Shown: positions 50,664 to 60,396 of the stretch, in pieces
How positions within the stretch are numbered: position 1 is the stretch's first letter
Layout: each line of letters starts with the position of its first letter
NCBI RefSeq assembly: GCF_900609065.1
Contig: NZ_UXAU01000009.1
Span: 359,351 to 423,350, forward strand
DNA length: 64,000 nt
Direction of reading: 5' to 3'
Source of the DNA: Arthrobacter ulcerisalmonis
GTDB taxonomy: Bacteria > Actinomycetota > Actinomycetes > Actinomycetales > Micrococcaceae
Notes under the pieces: generated by a model
Database searches by the model: none
Told to the model about the DNA's origin: nothing
Seen by the model: only the letters and a program-made list of their open reading frames with translations
Made by a program: the position numbers and the translations under genes

Positions 50664-51236
50664 ATGATGATGATCAGCTCCGTCCGAAGAAACATCGTGC
50701 TGCCGCGGGTGGACATGCCCATATTTGCAGGTTCGCTGGCGCTCAGCGGTGCGCTCTTCGCGGCGGGGCTGATCATCGGCTTCCAAAACTTCTCCTTCCT
50801 CGGCTCCGCTGCCGCCAGCGACGCGCCGAGCCTCGGCTGGGACTTCGGCTCGATCCTGGCCCGAAACTTCGGTGCCGCGTGCCTGCTGTTCGCCGGAGTC
50901 CTCACCGGCGGCGTGATCACCTTGATCACGTTGCCCATGATCGGCCTCTACGTCGGCGCCACCGCGCAAGTGGGGGTAACGGTGGCGGGCGCCCCGGCTC
51001 TCCTGGGCGCCGTGGCCTGGTACATACCCTTCGAATTCGTCGGCTGCCTGATGGCTGCGGCGGCGGGGATCTACCCGGTACTCGCCGGCCTCCGCAGGAA
51101 GCGCTCGCAGGCCACCGTGATCGGCACCTACGCGGCCTCGTTGACCGGCGCACTGGTGCTGTTTGCAGCTGGTGCGGTGCTGATTGTGCTTGGTGCCGGT
51201 ATTGAAACATTCGTCATCTCTACCTCCGGAAGGTAA
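50664..51236 (+). CDS. SpoIIM/DUF95 membrane protein of the bacteriocin operon
   Basis: 190 residues beginning with three successive ATG codons, 9 nt after the precursor stop. Five to six membrane segments are visible. The SpoIIM-like motif region is ILARNFGAACLLFAGVLTGG followed by LPMIGLYVGATAQVGVTVAG. DUF95 proteins are constant members of circular bacteriocin clusters, where they are required for maturation or secretion together with an ATPase. The family and place in the operon support that role here. Confidence 0.82.
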   Translation: MMMISSVRRNIVLPRVDMPIFAGSLALSGALFAAGLIIGFQNFSFLGSAAASDAPSLGWDFGSILARNFGAACLLFAGVLTGGVITLITLPMIGLYVGATAQVGVTVAGAPALLGAVAWYIPFEFVGCLMAAAAGIYPVLAGLRRKRSQATVIGTYAASLTGALVLFAAGAVLIVLGAGIETFVISTSGR

Positions 51237-51238
51237 CC

Positions 51239-51793
51239 ATGGCCGCCTTACCACTTGCCCCACCCGTCGAAGCACGTCAGACCCGCCCGAGTGCCACCTC
51301 AGCCATCATCCGTTGGGCTGTTTTCCTCGGTGGCATGGGGCTGATCCTGCTGCGCATTCCACAGACCGAGGCCATGCTGGCGCAACAGATTCCGCAGACT
51401 GCGCCCGCTGACATGGAACCCGAACTCGTCCGCCTGTCCGTGTCGGTGGCGTTGCTGCTGGGGACTATCGCCTTCGGCATTGTCCTGGCCATGTACCTGG
51501 GTTTCGCCGCCATCCTGGAACGCAAGCTGTTCCCCGGTGAGCTGCGATTTGGCAGGAACCTCCGGCTTGGGCTCTTCACGGCGGTCATCATTGCCGCCGT
51601 CGTGCCCGTCCAGCTCTGGTCCATGGCCAGCGGCGGCATGCCGTCCTCGGCGCTGAAGGCGGCTCCCGTCATTGCCTGCTGCCTCGGCGTGCTGGTCCTG
51701 TATCGTCGGTCCCTCCGGGACGCTGGCCGGGCCCGTGCAATCCTTGCCGGACTGGGCGCAGTTGCCTTGGGCGCCGCCGTCGCGATCGTCTGA
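51239..51793 (+). CDS. Membrane protein of the bacteriocin operon (four to five helices)
   Basis: 184 residues, start 2 nt after the DUF95 stop with GGAAGG overlapping. Helices include IIRWAVFLGGMGLILLRIPQ, LLGTIAFGIVLAMYLGFAAI, GLFTAVIIAAVVPVQLWSMA and a C-terminal pair. The family is not recognised. Position and size fit an accessory transport or immunity subunit, which remains inference. Confidence 0.78.
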   Translation: MAALPLAPPVEARQTRPSATSAIIRWAVFLGGMGLILLRIPQTEAMLAQQIPQTAPADMEPELVRLSVSVALLLGTIAFGIVLAMYLGFAAILERKLFPGELRFGRNLRLGLFTAVIIAAVVPVQLWSMASGGMPSSALKAAPVIACCLGVLVLYRRSLRDAGRARAILAGLGAVALGAAVAIV

Positions 51794-51856
51794 CCCGTAA
51801 CTGCTTTTCGCGGTTGACCCGCATCTGACACCAGAGACTCATCGAGGACAGGAACC

Positions 51857-52264
51857 ATGACACTCAAAACCAACCACGTGCGCGTATTGCTCGCCGTCAT
51901 CGCCCTCTGTGGAGCTGGCATGCTGGCCGCCTTCCTTGCCGATGACAGCCTCTTGGCCCGGTCCGAACTGGGCGGTTTTTCGTCGGTTTTGGCCATGGTG
52001 CTGGGAATCGGTGCACTGGCGATTCCGCTGTTGGGACTTGCTGGCAGGTTGTCAGATCCCACCCGGATCCGGAGTGTCATCTTCCTGGTGGTCCCGCTGC
52101 TGACCTTGGCTGTGTTCCTTGACCCCAGGTTCGACGTATTTCCCGTCCGGATTCTGTGCCTGGTGGGGATGATATTGGCTTTCGCCGGCACCGTGGTGGT
52201 GCTTTTCCACGCTATGGGCGACAAGAAGACCGGTGCGCGGGGCGCCCCCAGCCGATTCTCATGA
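51857..52264 (+). CDS. Small membrane protein of the bacteriocin operon, immunity candidate
   Basis: 135 residues from ATG 51857, with AGGACAGGAACC upstream. Four hydrophobic helices are seen (VLLAVIALCGAGMLAAFLAD; LAMVLGIGALAIPLLGLAG; SVIFLVVPLLTLAVFLDP; LCLVGMILAFAGTVVVLF), with a basic tail. Unrecognised family. Small polytopic proteins often provide self-immunity in circular bacteriocin loci, so this is one candidate. Its stop overlaps the next start (ATGA). Confidence 0.76.
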   Translation: MTLKTNHVRVLLAVIALCGAGMLAAFLADDSLLARSELGGFSSVLAMVLGIGALAIPLLGLAGRLSDPTRIRSVIFLVVPLLTLAVFLDPRFDVFPVRILCLVGMILAFAGTVVVLFHAMGDKKTGARGAPSRFS

Positions 52265-53865
52265 CGCACACAGTGGCTAGCGCGGTTACGGGGGCCGGCA
52301 TTGTGGACGCAGTTGCCCCCTTGCGTGGCCGAACCAGGGTTCGGCTCGCGTTGCTGGCTGACTTGCGATGCGCTGAACTGGCCAATGCCCTCGGTTTGGC
52401 CTGGCGGCTCAGCAATCTCAAGCGCGTGCTGTTCCTGGCCGTAGCAGCGATGGTGGTGCTGATCCCGGCGGCTGCTTTCGGGTTTGCACGCCTTTTTGCG
52501 CTCGTCTCAACACAGGCTCCGGCGCCAGCGTTGCTGGTTCCGCTCGCCAGCGTGCTCATCTTCACTTCCGGGGCCGGACTGCTCTGGTCCGAGATTATGG
52601 GGAAGTATCGCACCAGCGTGTCGGGGCATCCCAACATTTCGTTCTTCCGCTCACTGGACATCCCGGCGCTCCTGGTTCACACCGTCTACGTGGTTCCCCG
52701 GCTGGGACTGGCCATGGGTTTCTGGCTGCTGGCCAGCAGCGGGTTCCTGGCGGGCCTGCTTTCGACTGGACCAGCCGGACCATGGATCCTCATTGCGGGA
52801 GCGGGGATGCTGCTGCAACCGCTGCTCTGGTTTGCGGCCGCCATCCTGGCAAGCCTGTGGCTCGCCAGCCGGAACCCTGCTGCTGGATTGAGCTTTGGCT
52901 GGGGAGTGCTTTTCGCTCTGCTCGCCGGCGGGACTGTGGGTTGGTTGGTCGCTGGGATCCTGCCGACGTTCAATGTGGGGGTCGAGCCCGTCCTCGCCGC
53001 CCCAAGCCACGAGGTTCCTGGCCAGGAGCACGGACTGGCTGCCGTTGTGGCCCTTACCGTTGCTGTGCTCATCCTTGCGGGGCTTGGTTTACCGGCCGCC
53101 AAGGTTTTGCGCCGCCGTTCGTTCGTGTTGGCAGCCGTGGGGGCTGGCATGCGCGGTGGCAGCAGACCGGTCACCGGGGTGCTCGCCGGGACCCTGGCGT
53201 GGTTTTGGCTGCGCACGCTCCGCCGCCAACGCCTGGCGAGCTGGCGGAAGCTGGCTGAAAACCGGACCGGCTGGGTGCTGTGCGCCGTGATTGGTGCCCT
53301 GCTGGCCCTTCGCCTGAGCGGCGCCTGGGAGCGTGCAGGGCTCGACGGCGTCCTCGCACCGCTGCAATCCGCAGCGTTACCTACGGTGGCGCTGGCCGCC
53401 GTCGTGCTCGGTATCGCCGTTGCCGAGCTGACGTTGGGGGATCTGAGCCGACGCGTGGTGGGGCCTGCCCTGCGGGCCGCCGTCGAACTCGGGGCCCCTG
53501 TGCGGATCGCCACCGCCGTGCACGCGGCAAGCCTGTTTGGCCCTGCCTTGATGGTGGGTGCGCTGGCATCGGTACTGGTGGGAGTCCTGCTGGGGTGGCC
53601 GCTGGCTGCCGTCCCGGTCATCATCGCGGCAGGGGCGTGCGCCGGATCCATCCTCGCGGAGCACATTTTCCCGCCGCCCCGGACCGTGGATGGTGGGGCA
53701 GGGGAGTCGGTGGCCACGGCCCTCACCAGCCTCGTCCTGGCTACCCTCCCGGCGATCTGGACCCTGCTGGTTCCCGCCTTTTCCGTTGTTTTGCTGCCGC
53801 TCACTGCTGCGGCCCTAGTGGGAGGAGCGCTGTGGTGCGTTCGTCGAAACCTGATCACTTTGTAG
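52261..53865 (+). CDS. Large polytopic membrane protein, ABC permease partner
   Basis: 534 residues from ATG 52261. The N-terminal ~70 residues are basic and soluble (LRGRTRVRLALLADLRCAEL; AWRLSNLKRVLF). About twelve membrane segments follow. The architecture resembles a full-length ABC-2-like exporter permease or the large membrane protein (As-48B-like) of circular bacteriocin operons. It overlaps the ATPase gene by 31 bases, so the two are surely co-translated. No catalytic motif was recognised. Confidence 0.8.
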   Translation: MTHTVASAVTGAGIVDAVAPLRGRTRVRLALLADLRCAELANALGLAWRLSNLKRVLFLAVAAMVVLIPAAAFGFARLFALVSTQAPAPALLVPLASVLIFTSGAGLLWSEIMGKYRTSVSGHPNISFFRSLDIPALLVHTVYVVPRLGLAMGFWLLASSGFLAGLLSTGPAGPWILIAGAGMLLQPLLWFAAAILASLWLASRNPAAGLSFGWGVLFALLAGGTVGWLVAGILPTFNVGVEPVLAAPSHEVPGQEHGLAAVVALTVAVLILAGLGLPAAKVLRRRSFVLAAVGAGMRGGSRPVTGVLAGTLAWFWLRTLRRQRLASWRKLAENRTGWVLCAVIGALLALRLSGAWERAGLDGVLAPLQSAALPTVALAAVVLGIAVAELTLGDLSRRVVGPALRAAVELGAPVRIATAVHAASLFGPALMVGALASVLVGVLLGWPLAAVPVIIAAGACAGSILAEHIFPPPRTVDGGAGESVATALTSLVLATLPAIWTLLVPAFSVVLLPLTAAALVGGALWCVRRNLITL

Positions 53866-54482
53866 AGCTGCAGGCCCTGGACGCTGGCTATGTCCCGGAC
53901 AAGCCGGTGCTGCGGGGCGTGGACCTTGCCTTGTCTGAGCCCGGGATCGTCCATGTTGCCGGTCCCAACGGCTCCGGCAAGTCCACCTTGGTTGAGGTAC
54001 TCAGCGGCTATCTGTTGCCCGCTGCGGGCAGCGCCCTCGTGTCCGGACTGGCTGCTTCCTCAGCGCAGGCGCACCTGCATCGACGGATCTGCCGGACCGA
54101 ACCGGCGCTGTACCCCATGATGAGCGTCAGGGATCACCTGATCTTCGCCAGCCGATGGTGCGGGGCTGATCCGCAGGAGGCACTCGACCGGGCGGAGTCG
54201 TACGGCCTGGGCGAGTGGTTGGACCACGCGGCAGAGACCCTGTCCACCGGAAACCGCCGGCGGCTCTGGATCATCCAATGCACCGTGGGCTCCTTCAGTA
54301 CAGTCGTCCTGGATGAGCCGTTCAATGGGCTGGACCAGGCCTCCGAAGCGGTTCTCGCCGCCGAACTGCACGCCTGGAGCGATACGCGGTGCGTTGTCCT
54401 GGTGGCGCACCAGCCCCCACCGGTGCTGCACGTTGACCGGGTCCTTGCTTGGCCACCCGCGCCATTGGCCAACGTTTCCTGA
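53835..54482 (+). CDS. ABC transporter ATPase of the bacteriocin operon
   Basis: 215 residues from GTG 53835, with GGAGGAG at 53821-53827. Walker A GPNGSGKST, Walker B STVVLDEPFNGLD and the switch His in VLVAHQ are intact. The signature is degenerate: ETLSTGNRRRLWIIQCTVG has STGNRR instead of LSGGQ, as seen in some ABC-2 exporters. It pairs with the overlapping membrane protein to export the bacteriocin or to protect the producer. Last gene of the operon; it faces the convergent dehydrogenase 21 nt away. Confidence 0.88.
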   Translation: MRSSKPDHFVELQALDAGYVPDKPVLRGVDLALSEPGIVHVAGPNGSGKSTLVEVLSGYLLPAAGSALVSGLAASSAQAHLHRRICRTEPALYPMMSVRDHLIFASRWCGADPQEALDRAESYGLGEWLDHAAETLSTGNRRRLWIIQCTVGSFSTVVLDEPFNGLDQASEAVLAAELHAWSDTRCVVLVAHQPPPVLHVDRVLAWPPAPLANVS

Positions 54483-54503
54483 TTGCCCCTCGGGGGGCTA
54501 TGT

Positions 54504-55442
54504 CTAGGGGAAGGCGATGTTGGTGAGTTGCTCGGAGACACTCCACAGCCGCGCGGCCTCCTCGGTGCTGCGGAGCCGGGAGTAGAGAGCTTGCTCGGCG
54601 GGCTGTCCGCCGAGGTGACCGGGCCCGCTGGGCCCGTAAAGCGCGCCGGCCTTGGCTTCAGGGGACGTTGCGGCCATCAGGGCTGGCAGCCCCGCGGTCT
54701 CGACTGTTCCCATCAAAATGCCGCGATTTGAGAGGGCATGGACGAGTTTGCGTCCGAGCGTGTCGTGGCTGCGACCCAGTTCGGGCCGGGCAGCCAGCAG
54801 GTTGGTGGGAGCGACACCGGGGTGGGCGAGATTGCTGCTGAGGCCCCACTTGTTGGCCTGGCTGCGGCGATCCAACTCAAGGGCAAACAGTCCAAAGGCT
54901 ATCTTGGACTGGCTGTAGGCGGCCATACCGTTATATGACTTCTCCCAGTTAAGGTCGTCCCAATTGATGCTTCCACGGTTTGCGGCGACGCTGATCTGCG
55001 AGGTCACCCGTGCCTTACCGTCGCGGAGCAGTGGCAGCAGGTGCGCCACGAGGGCGAAGTGCCCCAGATAGTTGGAGCCGAACTGAAGTTCCAATCCATC
55101 ACTTGTTTCCTGCCGGTCCGGTGGTGTCATGACTCCGGCATTGTTGATGAGGATGTGGATCGGTTTGCCGTCGTCCCGCAGGTCCCGTCCCAGGGCTTCG
55201 ACCGAGGCCAACGAGGACAGGTCCAGGTCGCGGAGCCCAACATCGGCAGTGGGGACGGTTTCCTTGATCCTGGCGATCGCCCGCTCGCCTTTGACGCGGT
55301 TGCGGACGGGCATGAGGACCTCGGCGCCAGCTGCGGCCAGGCGTGACGCGATCCCTAGGCCCATCCCGTCACTCGCACCGGTGACCACCGCCCGCTTCCC
55401 GGACAGGTCAGGGACGGTGATGCTGATATTCCTACGTGGCAT
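54504..55442 (-). CDS. Short-chain dehydrogenase/reductase (retinol dehydrogenase-like)
   Basis: 312 residues. The Rossmann motif [18 protein letters not shown] and the catalytic YSQSK (Tyr-x-x-x-Lys) are intact. The C-terminal extension beyond the core (about 60 residues) and [20 protein letters not shown] fit the WWOX/retinol-dehydrogenase-like branch. NAD(P)-dependent, substrate unknown. It is convergent to the bacteriocin operon and not obviously part of it. Confidence 0.92.
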   Translation of the reverse strand: MPRRNISITVPDLSGKRAVVTGASDGMGLGIASRLAAAGAEVLMPVRNRVKGERAIARIKETVPTADVGLRDLDLSSLASVEALGRDLRDDGKPIHILINNAGVMTPPDRQETSDGLELQFGSNYLGHFALVAHLLPLLRDGKARVTSQISVAANRGSINWDDLNWEKSYNGMAAYSQSKIAFGLFALELDRRSQANKWGLSSNLAHPGVAPTNLLAARPELGRSHDTLGRKLVHALSNRGILMGTVETAGLPALMAATSPEAKAGALYGPSGPGHLGGQPAEQALYSRLRSTEEAARLWSVSEQLTNIAFP

Positions 55443-55570
55443 GGTTCACTCCTGATGGACGGCTGTTGCCCAAATGTCGCTGACACGTTCAGCTTAAGAC
55501 CGTGGACTCCAGTGTGGGGTTCGGATGAACTGGGGACAATGGAGTTGGATCAAACCAGGAAGGTACCACC

Positions 55571-56530
55571 ATGACGCTGAAGTGCGCGGTTATTGATGAT
55601 TACCAGGAAGCTTCGCGCAGATTCGGCGGGTGGGACTACGTTGCCGACCAGGTCGAGCTCAGCGTTTTTACCGATCACCTCGACGACGAAGACGCCGTTG
55701 CTGCCCGTCTGGCCGGCTTTGACGTGCTGGTGATCATGCGCGAACGGACACCCTTCCCAGCGTCCCTGTTGAAACGCCTGCCTAACCTGAAACTGCTGAT
55801 CACCAGTGGCATGCGAAATGCCGCAATCGACCTTGTGGCAGCGCGTGCCCTGGGCGTGACCGTCTGCGGAACGGCCAGCAATTCCCAGCCTCCCGCCGAG
55901 CTGACGTGGGCGCTGATCCTGGGGCTGGCCCGCCACCTGACGGTGGAGACCACGGCGTTTCGCAGCAATGGGCGGTGGCAGCAGACCGTGGGCATGGACT
56001 TGCACGGAGCAACGCTTGGCCTTCTGGGACTTGGCAAGATCGGTTCGCAAATCGCGCAAGTGGGCATGGCGTTCGGCATGGATGTTGTTGCTTGGAGCGC
56101 AAACCTGACTGCCGAAAGGGCCGCGGCTGCAGGAGTCCGGTTGGCAGCATCCAAAGATGAGTTGTTGGCCGAAGCCGACATCGTGTCGCTGCACCTGGTC
56201 CTGGGAGAGCGGACCAGGGACCTGGTGGGAGAGCGCGAGCTGGCGCTGATGAAACCGAGCTCCTATCTGATCAACACCTCCCGGGCTGGGCTGGTGGACC
56301 AGGCGGCACTCGTGAGCGCCCTTGCCGAACGGCGCATTGCTGGCGCCGGTCTGGACGTCTTCGACGCCGAACCGCTCCCGCACGATTCACCGTTCCGCGA
56401 CCTGCCCAACGTGCTGGCTACACCGCACCTTGGCTACGTCACGGACCGGAACTACCGCGGCTACTTTGAGCAAGCCGTGGAAGACATCCAGGCCTTACTT
56501 GAGGGAGCCCCGATCCGGGTCCTCAACTGA
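55571..56530 (+). CDS. D-2-hydroxyacid dehydrogenase family protein
   Basis: 319 residues, with GGAAGG upstream. The C-terminal NAD domain contains LLGLGKIGSQIAQVGMAFGM (GxGxxG). The catalytic set is Arg in INTSRAGLVDQAAL, Glu in the GAGLDVFDAEPLP region, and His in ATPHLGYVTD. It resembles phosphoglycerate or hydroxypyruvate reductase relatives without an ACT domain. It oxidises or reduces a 2-hydroxy or 2-keto acid; which one is not determinable. Monocistronic. Confidence 0.9.
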   Translation: MTLKCAVIDDYQEASRRFGGWDYVADQVELSVFTDHLDDEDAVAARLAGFDVLVIMRERTPFPASLLKRLPNLKLLITSGMRNAAIDLVAARALGVTVCGTASNSQPPAELTWALILGLARHLTVETTAFRSNGRWQQTVGMDLHGATLGLLGLGKIGSQIAQVGMAFGMDVVAWSANLTAERAAAAGVRLAASKDELLAEADIVSLHLVLGERTRDLVGERELALMKPSSYLINTSRAGLVDQAALVSALAERRIAGAGLDVFDAEPLPHDSPFRDLPNVLATPHLGYVTDRNYRGYFEQAVEDIQALLEGAPIRVLN

Positions 56531-56567
56531 GCGTCGGATCCAATCTGCGGCCGCCCGTTAAACGACA

Positions 56568-56617
56568 TTTGCCCCGTAATCTCCCAGCCGAATCAGGCAG
56601 AGAGGTTACGGGGCAAA
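56568..56617. terminator. Bidirectional terminator between dehydrogenase and purL
   Basis: TTTGCCCCGTAA (56568-56579) and TTACGGGGCAAA (56606-56617) pair perfectly (12 bp) with an inner CTC/GAG. T-rich or A-rich ends on both sides let it serve both convergent transcripts. Confidence 0.78.
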
Positions 56618-56627
56618 CGTTGAAGAC

Positions 56628-58937
56628 TTAGCCGAAGTACTTCGGCAGGGTCCCTTCGTGGGCCTCGCGGAGGGCGTCCAGGGGCATCTCGTCCACGCCG
56701 TTGATGGCGAGGGTGCCGCTGTCAGCGTCCACCACACCAATCCGGGTGTGCGCGAAGCCGCGGGCGGTGCACATGTCCGTGAAGCGGACTTCCTCCGAGC
56801 GGGGGACGCCCACCACGGCGCGGCCCTGCGTCTCGGCGAAGAGGGCAGTGAACAAGTCCACGCCGTCGCGATCCAGGACGTCCTGCAGGGCGATGCGTGC
56901 ACCCACGCCGTAGCGCAGGGACGATTCCACCAAGGCAGCCGCGAGGCCACCTTCGGAGAGATCGTGCGCGGAATCCACCATGCCATCGCGGGAGGCGTTG
57001 ATCAGGATCTCGCCCAGGGCGCGTTCGACGTCGAGGTCCACCTTGGGCGGCAGGCCGCCCAGGTGCCCACGCAGGTTGGCCCATTCGGAGCCGTCCAGTT
57101 CGGCAGCTGTGGTGCCCAGGAGGTAGATGGCCTGGCCATCTTCCCGCCAGCCCGACGGCGTGCGGCGGGCAACGTCGTCGAGCTTGCCCAGGACCGCCAC
57201 CACGGGGGAGGGGTGGATGGGCGTGGTGCCCGTCTGGTTGTACAGCGAGACGTTGCCGCCGGTGACCGGGATACCCAGCACCATGCAGGCGTCCGACAGG
57301 CCACGGATGGCTTCCGCGAGCTGCCACATGACGTCCGGATCCTCGGGGGAGCCGAAGTTCAGGCAGTCGCTGACAGCCATGGGGACGGCGCCGGAGGTGG
57401 CAACGTTCCGGTAGGCCTCGGCCAGGGCCAGCTGCGCGCCGTGGTACGGATCGAGGTAGGTGTAGCGGCCGTTGGCGTCGGTGGCCAGGGCAACACCCAG
57501 GCCGGATTCCTCGTCAACGCGGACCACGCCGGCATCGTCAGGGAACGCCATGGCGGTGTTGCCGCCCACGTAACGGTCGTACTGGTTGGTGATCCAGGCC
57601 TTCGAGCACATGTTGGGTGACGCCACCAGTTCGGTGACGGCTGCCGCGAGTTGGCTGGCGGATTCCGGCCGGCCGGCGTCCTGCACGGATCCGGTGAAGG
57701 AATCGGCCTGCAGTGCATCCTGCCACTCAGGCCGGGCAAACGGGCGGTCGTAGACCGGGCCGTCGTGCGCCACGGTGCGGGGATCGACGTCGACAATGAC
57801 CTCGCCCTCCCAGGTGATGATGAGGCGGCCGCTGTCTGTCACCTCGCCCAGCCACGCGTACTCCACAGCCCACTTGTCCATGACGGCCTCGAAAGCAGCA
57901 ACGTTCTCGGGCGTGACCACTGCCATCATGCGCTCCTGCGACTCCGACATCAGGATTTCGCCCGGTGTCAGGGTGGGATCGCGCAACAGGACAGAGGTCA
58001 GCTCAACGGCCATCCCGCCGTCGCCGTTCGATGCCAACTCGGACGTGGCGCAGGAGATACCTGCCGCGCCAAGGTCTTGGATACCGTCCACGAGCGAGCC
58101 CTTGAACAGCTCGAGGCAGCACTCAATGAGGACCTTCTCGGCGAACGGATCGCCCACCTGCACGGCGGGACGCTTCGACGGTTTGGTGTCGTCGAAGGAT
58201 TCGGAGGCCAGCACCGAGGCGCCGCCAATGCCGTCGCCACCGGTACGCGCACCGAACAGGACCACCTTGTTGCCCTTGCCCGAGGCATTGGCGAGGCGGA
58301 TGTCTTCGTGCCGCATGACGCCCACGGCCAGCGCGTTCACCAGCGGATTGCCCTGGTACACGGAGTCGAACACCATTTCGCCGCCAATGTTGGGCAGGCC
58401 CAGCGAGTTGCCGTAGCCACCAATGCCAGCCACGGCGCCGTGCATGACGCGGGCGGTGTCCGGGTGGTCAATGGCGCCGAAACGCAGCGGATCCATCACG
58501 GCCACCGGGCGGGCGCCCATGGAGATGATGTCGCGGACAATGCCGCCAATGCCGGTTGCGGCCCCCTGGTAGGGCTCCACGAACGACGGCGAATTGTGCG
58601 ATTCGATCTTGAAGGTCACGGCCCAGCCGTCCCCCAGGTTGGTCACGCCGGCGTTTTCGCCGATGCCCACCAACATGTCCTTCTTCATCTCCGGAGTCAC
58701 CTTCTCGCCAAACTGGCGCAGGTGGTTCTTGGATGACTTGTAGGAGCAGTGCTCGCTCCACATGACCGAGTACATGGCCAGTTCCGCGCCGGTGGGGCGG
58801 CGGCCCAGGACCTTGACGATCTCGTCGAATTCGTTCTGCTTCAAGCCGAGCTCGGCCCAGGGCAGGTCGGTGTCCGGGGTCTTGGCAGCGTTCTCGACGG
58901 TGTCGATGTTGAACTTCTTGGTGGTTTCGGTGCTCAC
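56628..58937 (-). CDS. purL: Phosphoribosylformylglycinamidine synthase II
   Basis: 769 residues, the length of small PurL that works with PurQ and Pur[21 protein letters not shown] with the catalytic His, [20 protein letters not shown] (ATP and Mg site) and [20 protein letters not shown] are diagnostic. It makes FGAM from FGAR in purine synthesis using ammonia from PurQ. Its start overlaps the purQ stop by four bases. Confidence 0.97.
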   Translation of the reverse strand: MSTETTKKFNIDTVENAAKTPDTDLPWAELGLKQNEFDEIVKVLGRRPTGAELAMYSVMWSEHCSYKSSKNHLRQFGEKVTPEMKKDMLVGIGENAGVTNLGDGWAVTFKIESHNSPSFVEPYQGAATGIGGIVRDIISMGARPVAVMDPLRFGAIDHPDTARVMHGAVAGIGGYGNSLGLPNIGGEMVFDSVYQGNPLVNALAVGVMRHEDIRLANASGKGNKVVLFGARTGGDGIGGASVLASESFDDTKPSKRPAVQVGDPFAEKVLIECCLELFKGSLVDGIQDLGAAGISCATSELASNGDGGMAVELTSVLLRDPTLTPGEILMSESQERMMAVVTPENVAAFEAVMDKWAVEYAWLGEVTDSGRLIITWEGEVIVDVDPRTVAHDGPVYDRPFARPEWQDALQADSFTGSVQDAGRPESASQLAAAVTELVASPNMCSKAWITNQYDRYVGGNTAMAFPDDAGVVRVDEESGLGVALATDANGRYTYLDPYHGAQLALAEAYRNVATSGAVPMAVSDCLNFGSPEDPDVMWQLAEAIRGLSDACMVLGIPVTGGNVSLYNQTGTTPIHPSPVVAVLGKLDDVARRTPSGWREDGQAIYLLGTTAAELDGSEWANLRGHLGGLPPKVDLDVERALGEILINASRDGMVDSAHDLSEGGLAAALVESSLRYGVGARIALQDVLDRDGVDLFTALFAETQGRAVVGVPRSEEVRFTDMCTARGFAHTRIGVVDADSGTLAINGVDEMPLDALREAHEGTLPKYFG

Positions 58938-59704
58938 TTGTCGCCTCCCACAATCTTGGTCAAAACGGAGGTGAAGAAGCCCAAGCCGTCGGTTTCGGAG
59001 CCGTTGCCGTCCGCAGCCTCGGGACCGAATCCGGTTTCCACTGCGTGCTCCGGGTGTGGCATGAGGCCCACCACGTTGCCGGCGGCGTTGGAGATGCCGG
59101 CAATGTCGCGCCGGGAACCGTTCGGGTTGAAGCCCACGTAGCGGAACACCACGCGGCCCTCAGCTTCCAGGGCATCAAGGGTTGCTTCGTCGGCGATGTA
59201 CTGGCCGTCCTGGTTCTTCAACGGCACAGTGATTTCCTGGCCGTCGGTGTAATCCAGGGTCCAGGCGGTGTTGCTGTTTTCGACGCGCAGCACCTGGTCG
59301 CGGCACAGGAACTTGAGGTGATCGTTCTTGATCATCGAGCCCGGCAGCAAGTGCGACTCGGTGAGGATCTGGAAGCCGTTGCAGATGCCCAACACGGGCA
59401 GCTTGGCGTCGCTGTTGGCGGCGTCGATGATCTTGGACATCAGCGGCGCGAACCGTGCGATGGCGCCGGCGCGGAGGTAATCACCGTAGGAGAATCCGCC
59501 GGGGATGACGACGGCGTCCACGTTGCCTAGGCTGGTGTCGGCGTGCCAGAGCGGCACCGCCGTGCCACCTGCCATCCGCACCGCACGGGCGGCGTCGCGG
59601 TCGTCAAGGGTGCCGGGGAAGGTGACGACGCCGATCCGGGCGCCCGCAAGGCGAGGCAGCGCCGCGACGGCGATCGCTTCGCCGATCAGGGGAAGTTCAG
59701 TCAT
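58934..59704 (-). CDS. purQ: Phosphoribosylformylglycinamidine synthase I (glutaminase)
   Basis: 256 residues from ATG 59704. Class I amidotransferase with [20 protein letters not shown], the nucleophile Cys in [12 protein letters not shown], and the His-Glu pair in [10 protein letters not shown]. The N-terminal stretch of about 28 residues before [15 protein letters not shown] is longer than in typical PurQ, and an internal start is possible. It supplies ammonia to PurL. Middle gene of purS-purQ-purL. Confidence 0.96.
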   Translation of the reverse strand: MTELPLIGEAIAVAALPRLAGARIGVVTFPGTLDDRDAARAVRMAGGTAVPLWHADTSLGNVDAVVIPGGFSYGDYLRAGAIARFAPLMSKIIDAANSDAKLPVLGICNGFQILTESHLLPGSMIKNDHLKFLCRDQVLRVENSNTAWTLDYTDGQEITVPLKNQDGQYIADEATLDALEAEGRVVFRYVGFNPNGSRRDIAGISNAAGNVVGLMPHPEHAVETGFGPEAADGNGSETDGLGFFTSVLTKIVGGDK

Positions 59705-59705
59705 C

Positions 59706-59957
59706 TCAGGCCTCGACGACCTCGACGTTGACAACGTCCTCGATCACCGGGTTGGAGAGGACCGTTTCGGCCGCCTCGCGTGCCTGGGCCAGGATCTCCT
59801 CGGTCACCTCACCGTCAACGGTGAGCTCGAAGCGCTTGCCCTGGCGGACCGCGCTGAAGCTGGTGAAGCCCAACCGGGGGAGGGCGCCAACGATGGCCTT
59901 CCCCTGCGGGTCAAGAATCTCGGGTTTGGGCATGACGTCAACAACGATCCGGGGCAT
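59706..59957 (-). CDS. purS: Phosphoribosylformylglycinamidine synthase, PurS subunit
   Basis: 83 residues from ATG 59957 (CAGGAG upstream). [20 protein letters not shown] and the ERLGF-like [20 protein letters not shown] identify PurS, the small protein that docks PurQ to PurL and helps channel ammonia. First gene of the purSQL operon; its stop is 1 nt from the purQ start. Confidence 0.96.
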   Translation of the reverse strand: MPRIVVDVMPKPEILDPQGKAIVGALPRLGFTSFSAVRQGKRFELTVDGEVTEEILAQAREAAETVLSNPVIEDVVNVEVVEA

Positions 59958-60213
59958 CCGGCAACTCCTGTGCGTGAGCTTGGGTAAGGGCGCAGCGGAG
60001 TGGTGCCGTCTTACGCCGTACCAGGGGTGCCGGGGCACTTTGTGTGATCTTCGTGGACGGGCGCTCCGCGAGCTTGCTCCCCCATTCTACCGGGCGGGCG
60101 CCCGCGTAGGGCATTGTGCGCGTTCGAGTGACGGGGCTCATGCGGACGCGGCCGGGGCGAGCTCCCCGCAGCAAGGTCTGGAGTTGGCCGTAACGCCAAA
60201 TTAGGATGGGGGA

Positions 60214-60396
60214 ATGGCCGAAACCCCGAAGTCCCTGCTCCTGCCCGTGATGGCGTTGGCCGTGTTTGCCGGCCTGGGGCGGCTGGTCTTCCAGCGGGTC
60301 AAGGCTGACCGCTTTGCGCGGGACAACAACACTGCCGGGCCGGTGGATGAAGCCACCCGCCAACAGATCAGTGCGCGGGTCCGTACACCCAACTAA
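60214..60396 (+). CDS. Small single-helix membrane protein
   Basis: 60 residues. One hydrophobic helix (SLLLPVMALAVFAGLGRLVF) is followed by a polar tail with RARDNN-type and TRQQISARVRTPN segments. GGGGGA lies just before ATG 60214, and a TAGGAT box ends 6 nt upstream, so the start may be leaderless. Family and function are not recognised. Confidence 0.65.
   Translation: MAETPKSLLLPVMALAVFAGLGRLVFQRVKADRFARDNNTAGPVDEATRQQISARVRTPN

Noticed and set aside
50367..51275. A 302-codon minus-strand open frame over the bacteriocin precursor and DUF95 genes
   Set aside because: Low-complexity Gly/Arg/His composition and antisense to genes with ribosome sites and membrane helices. It is not an alternative explanation of the locus.
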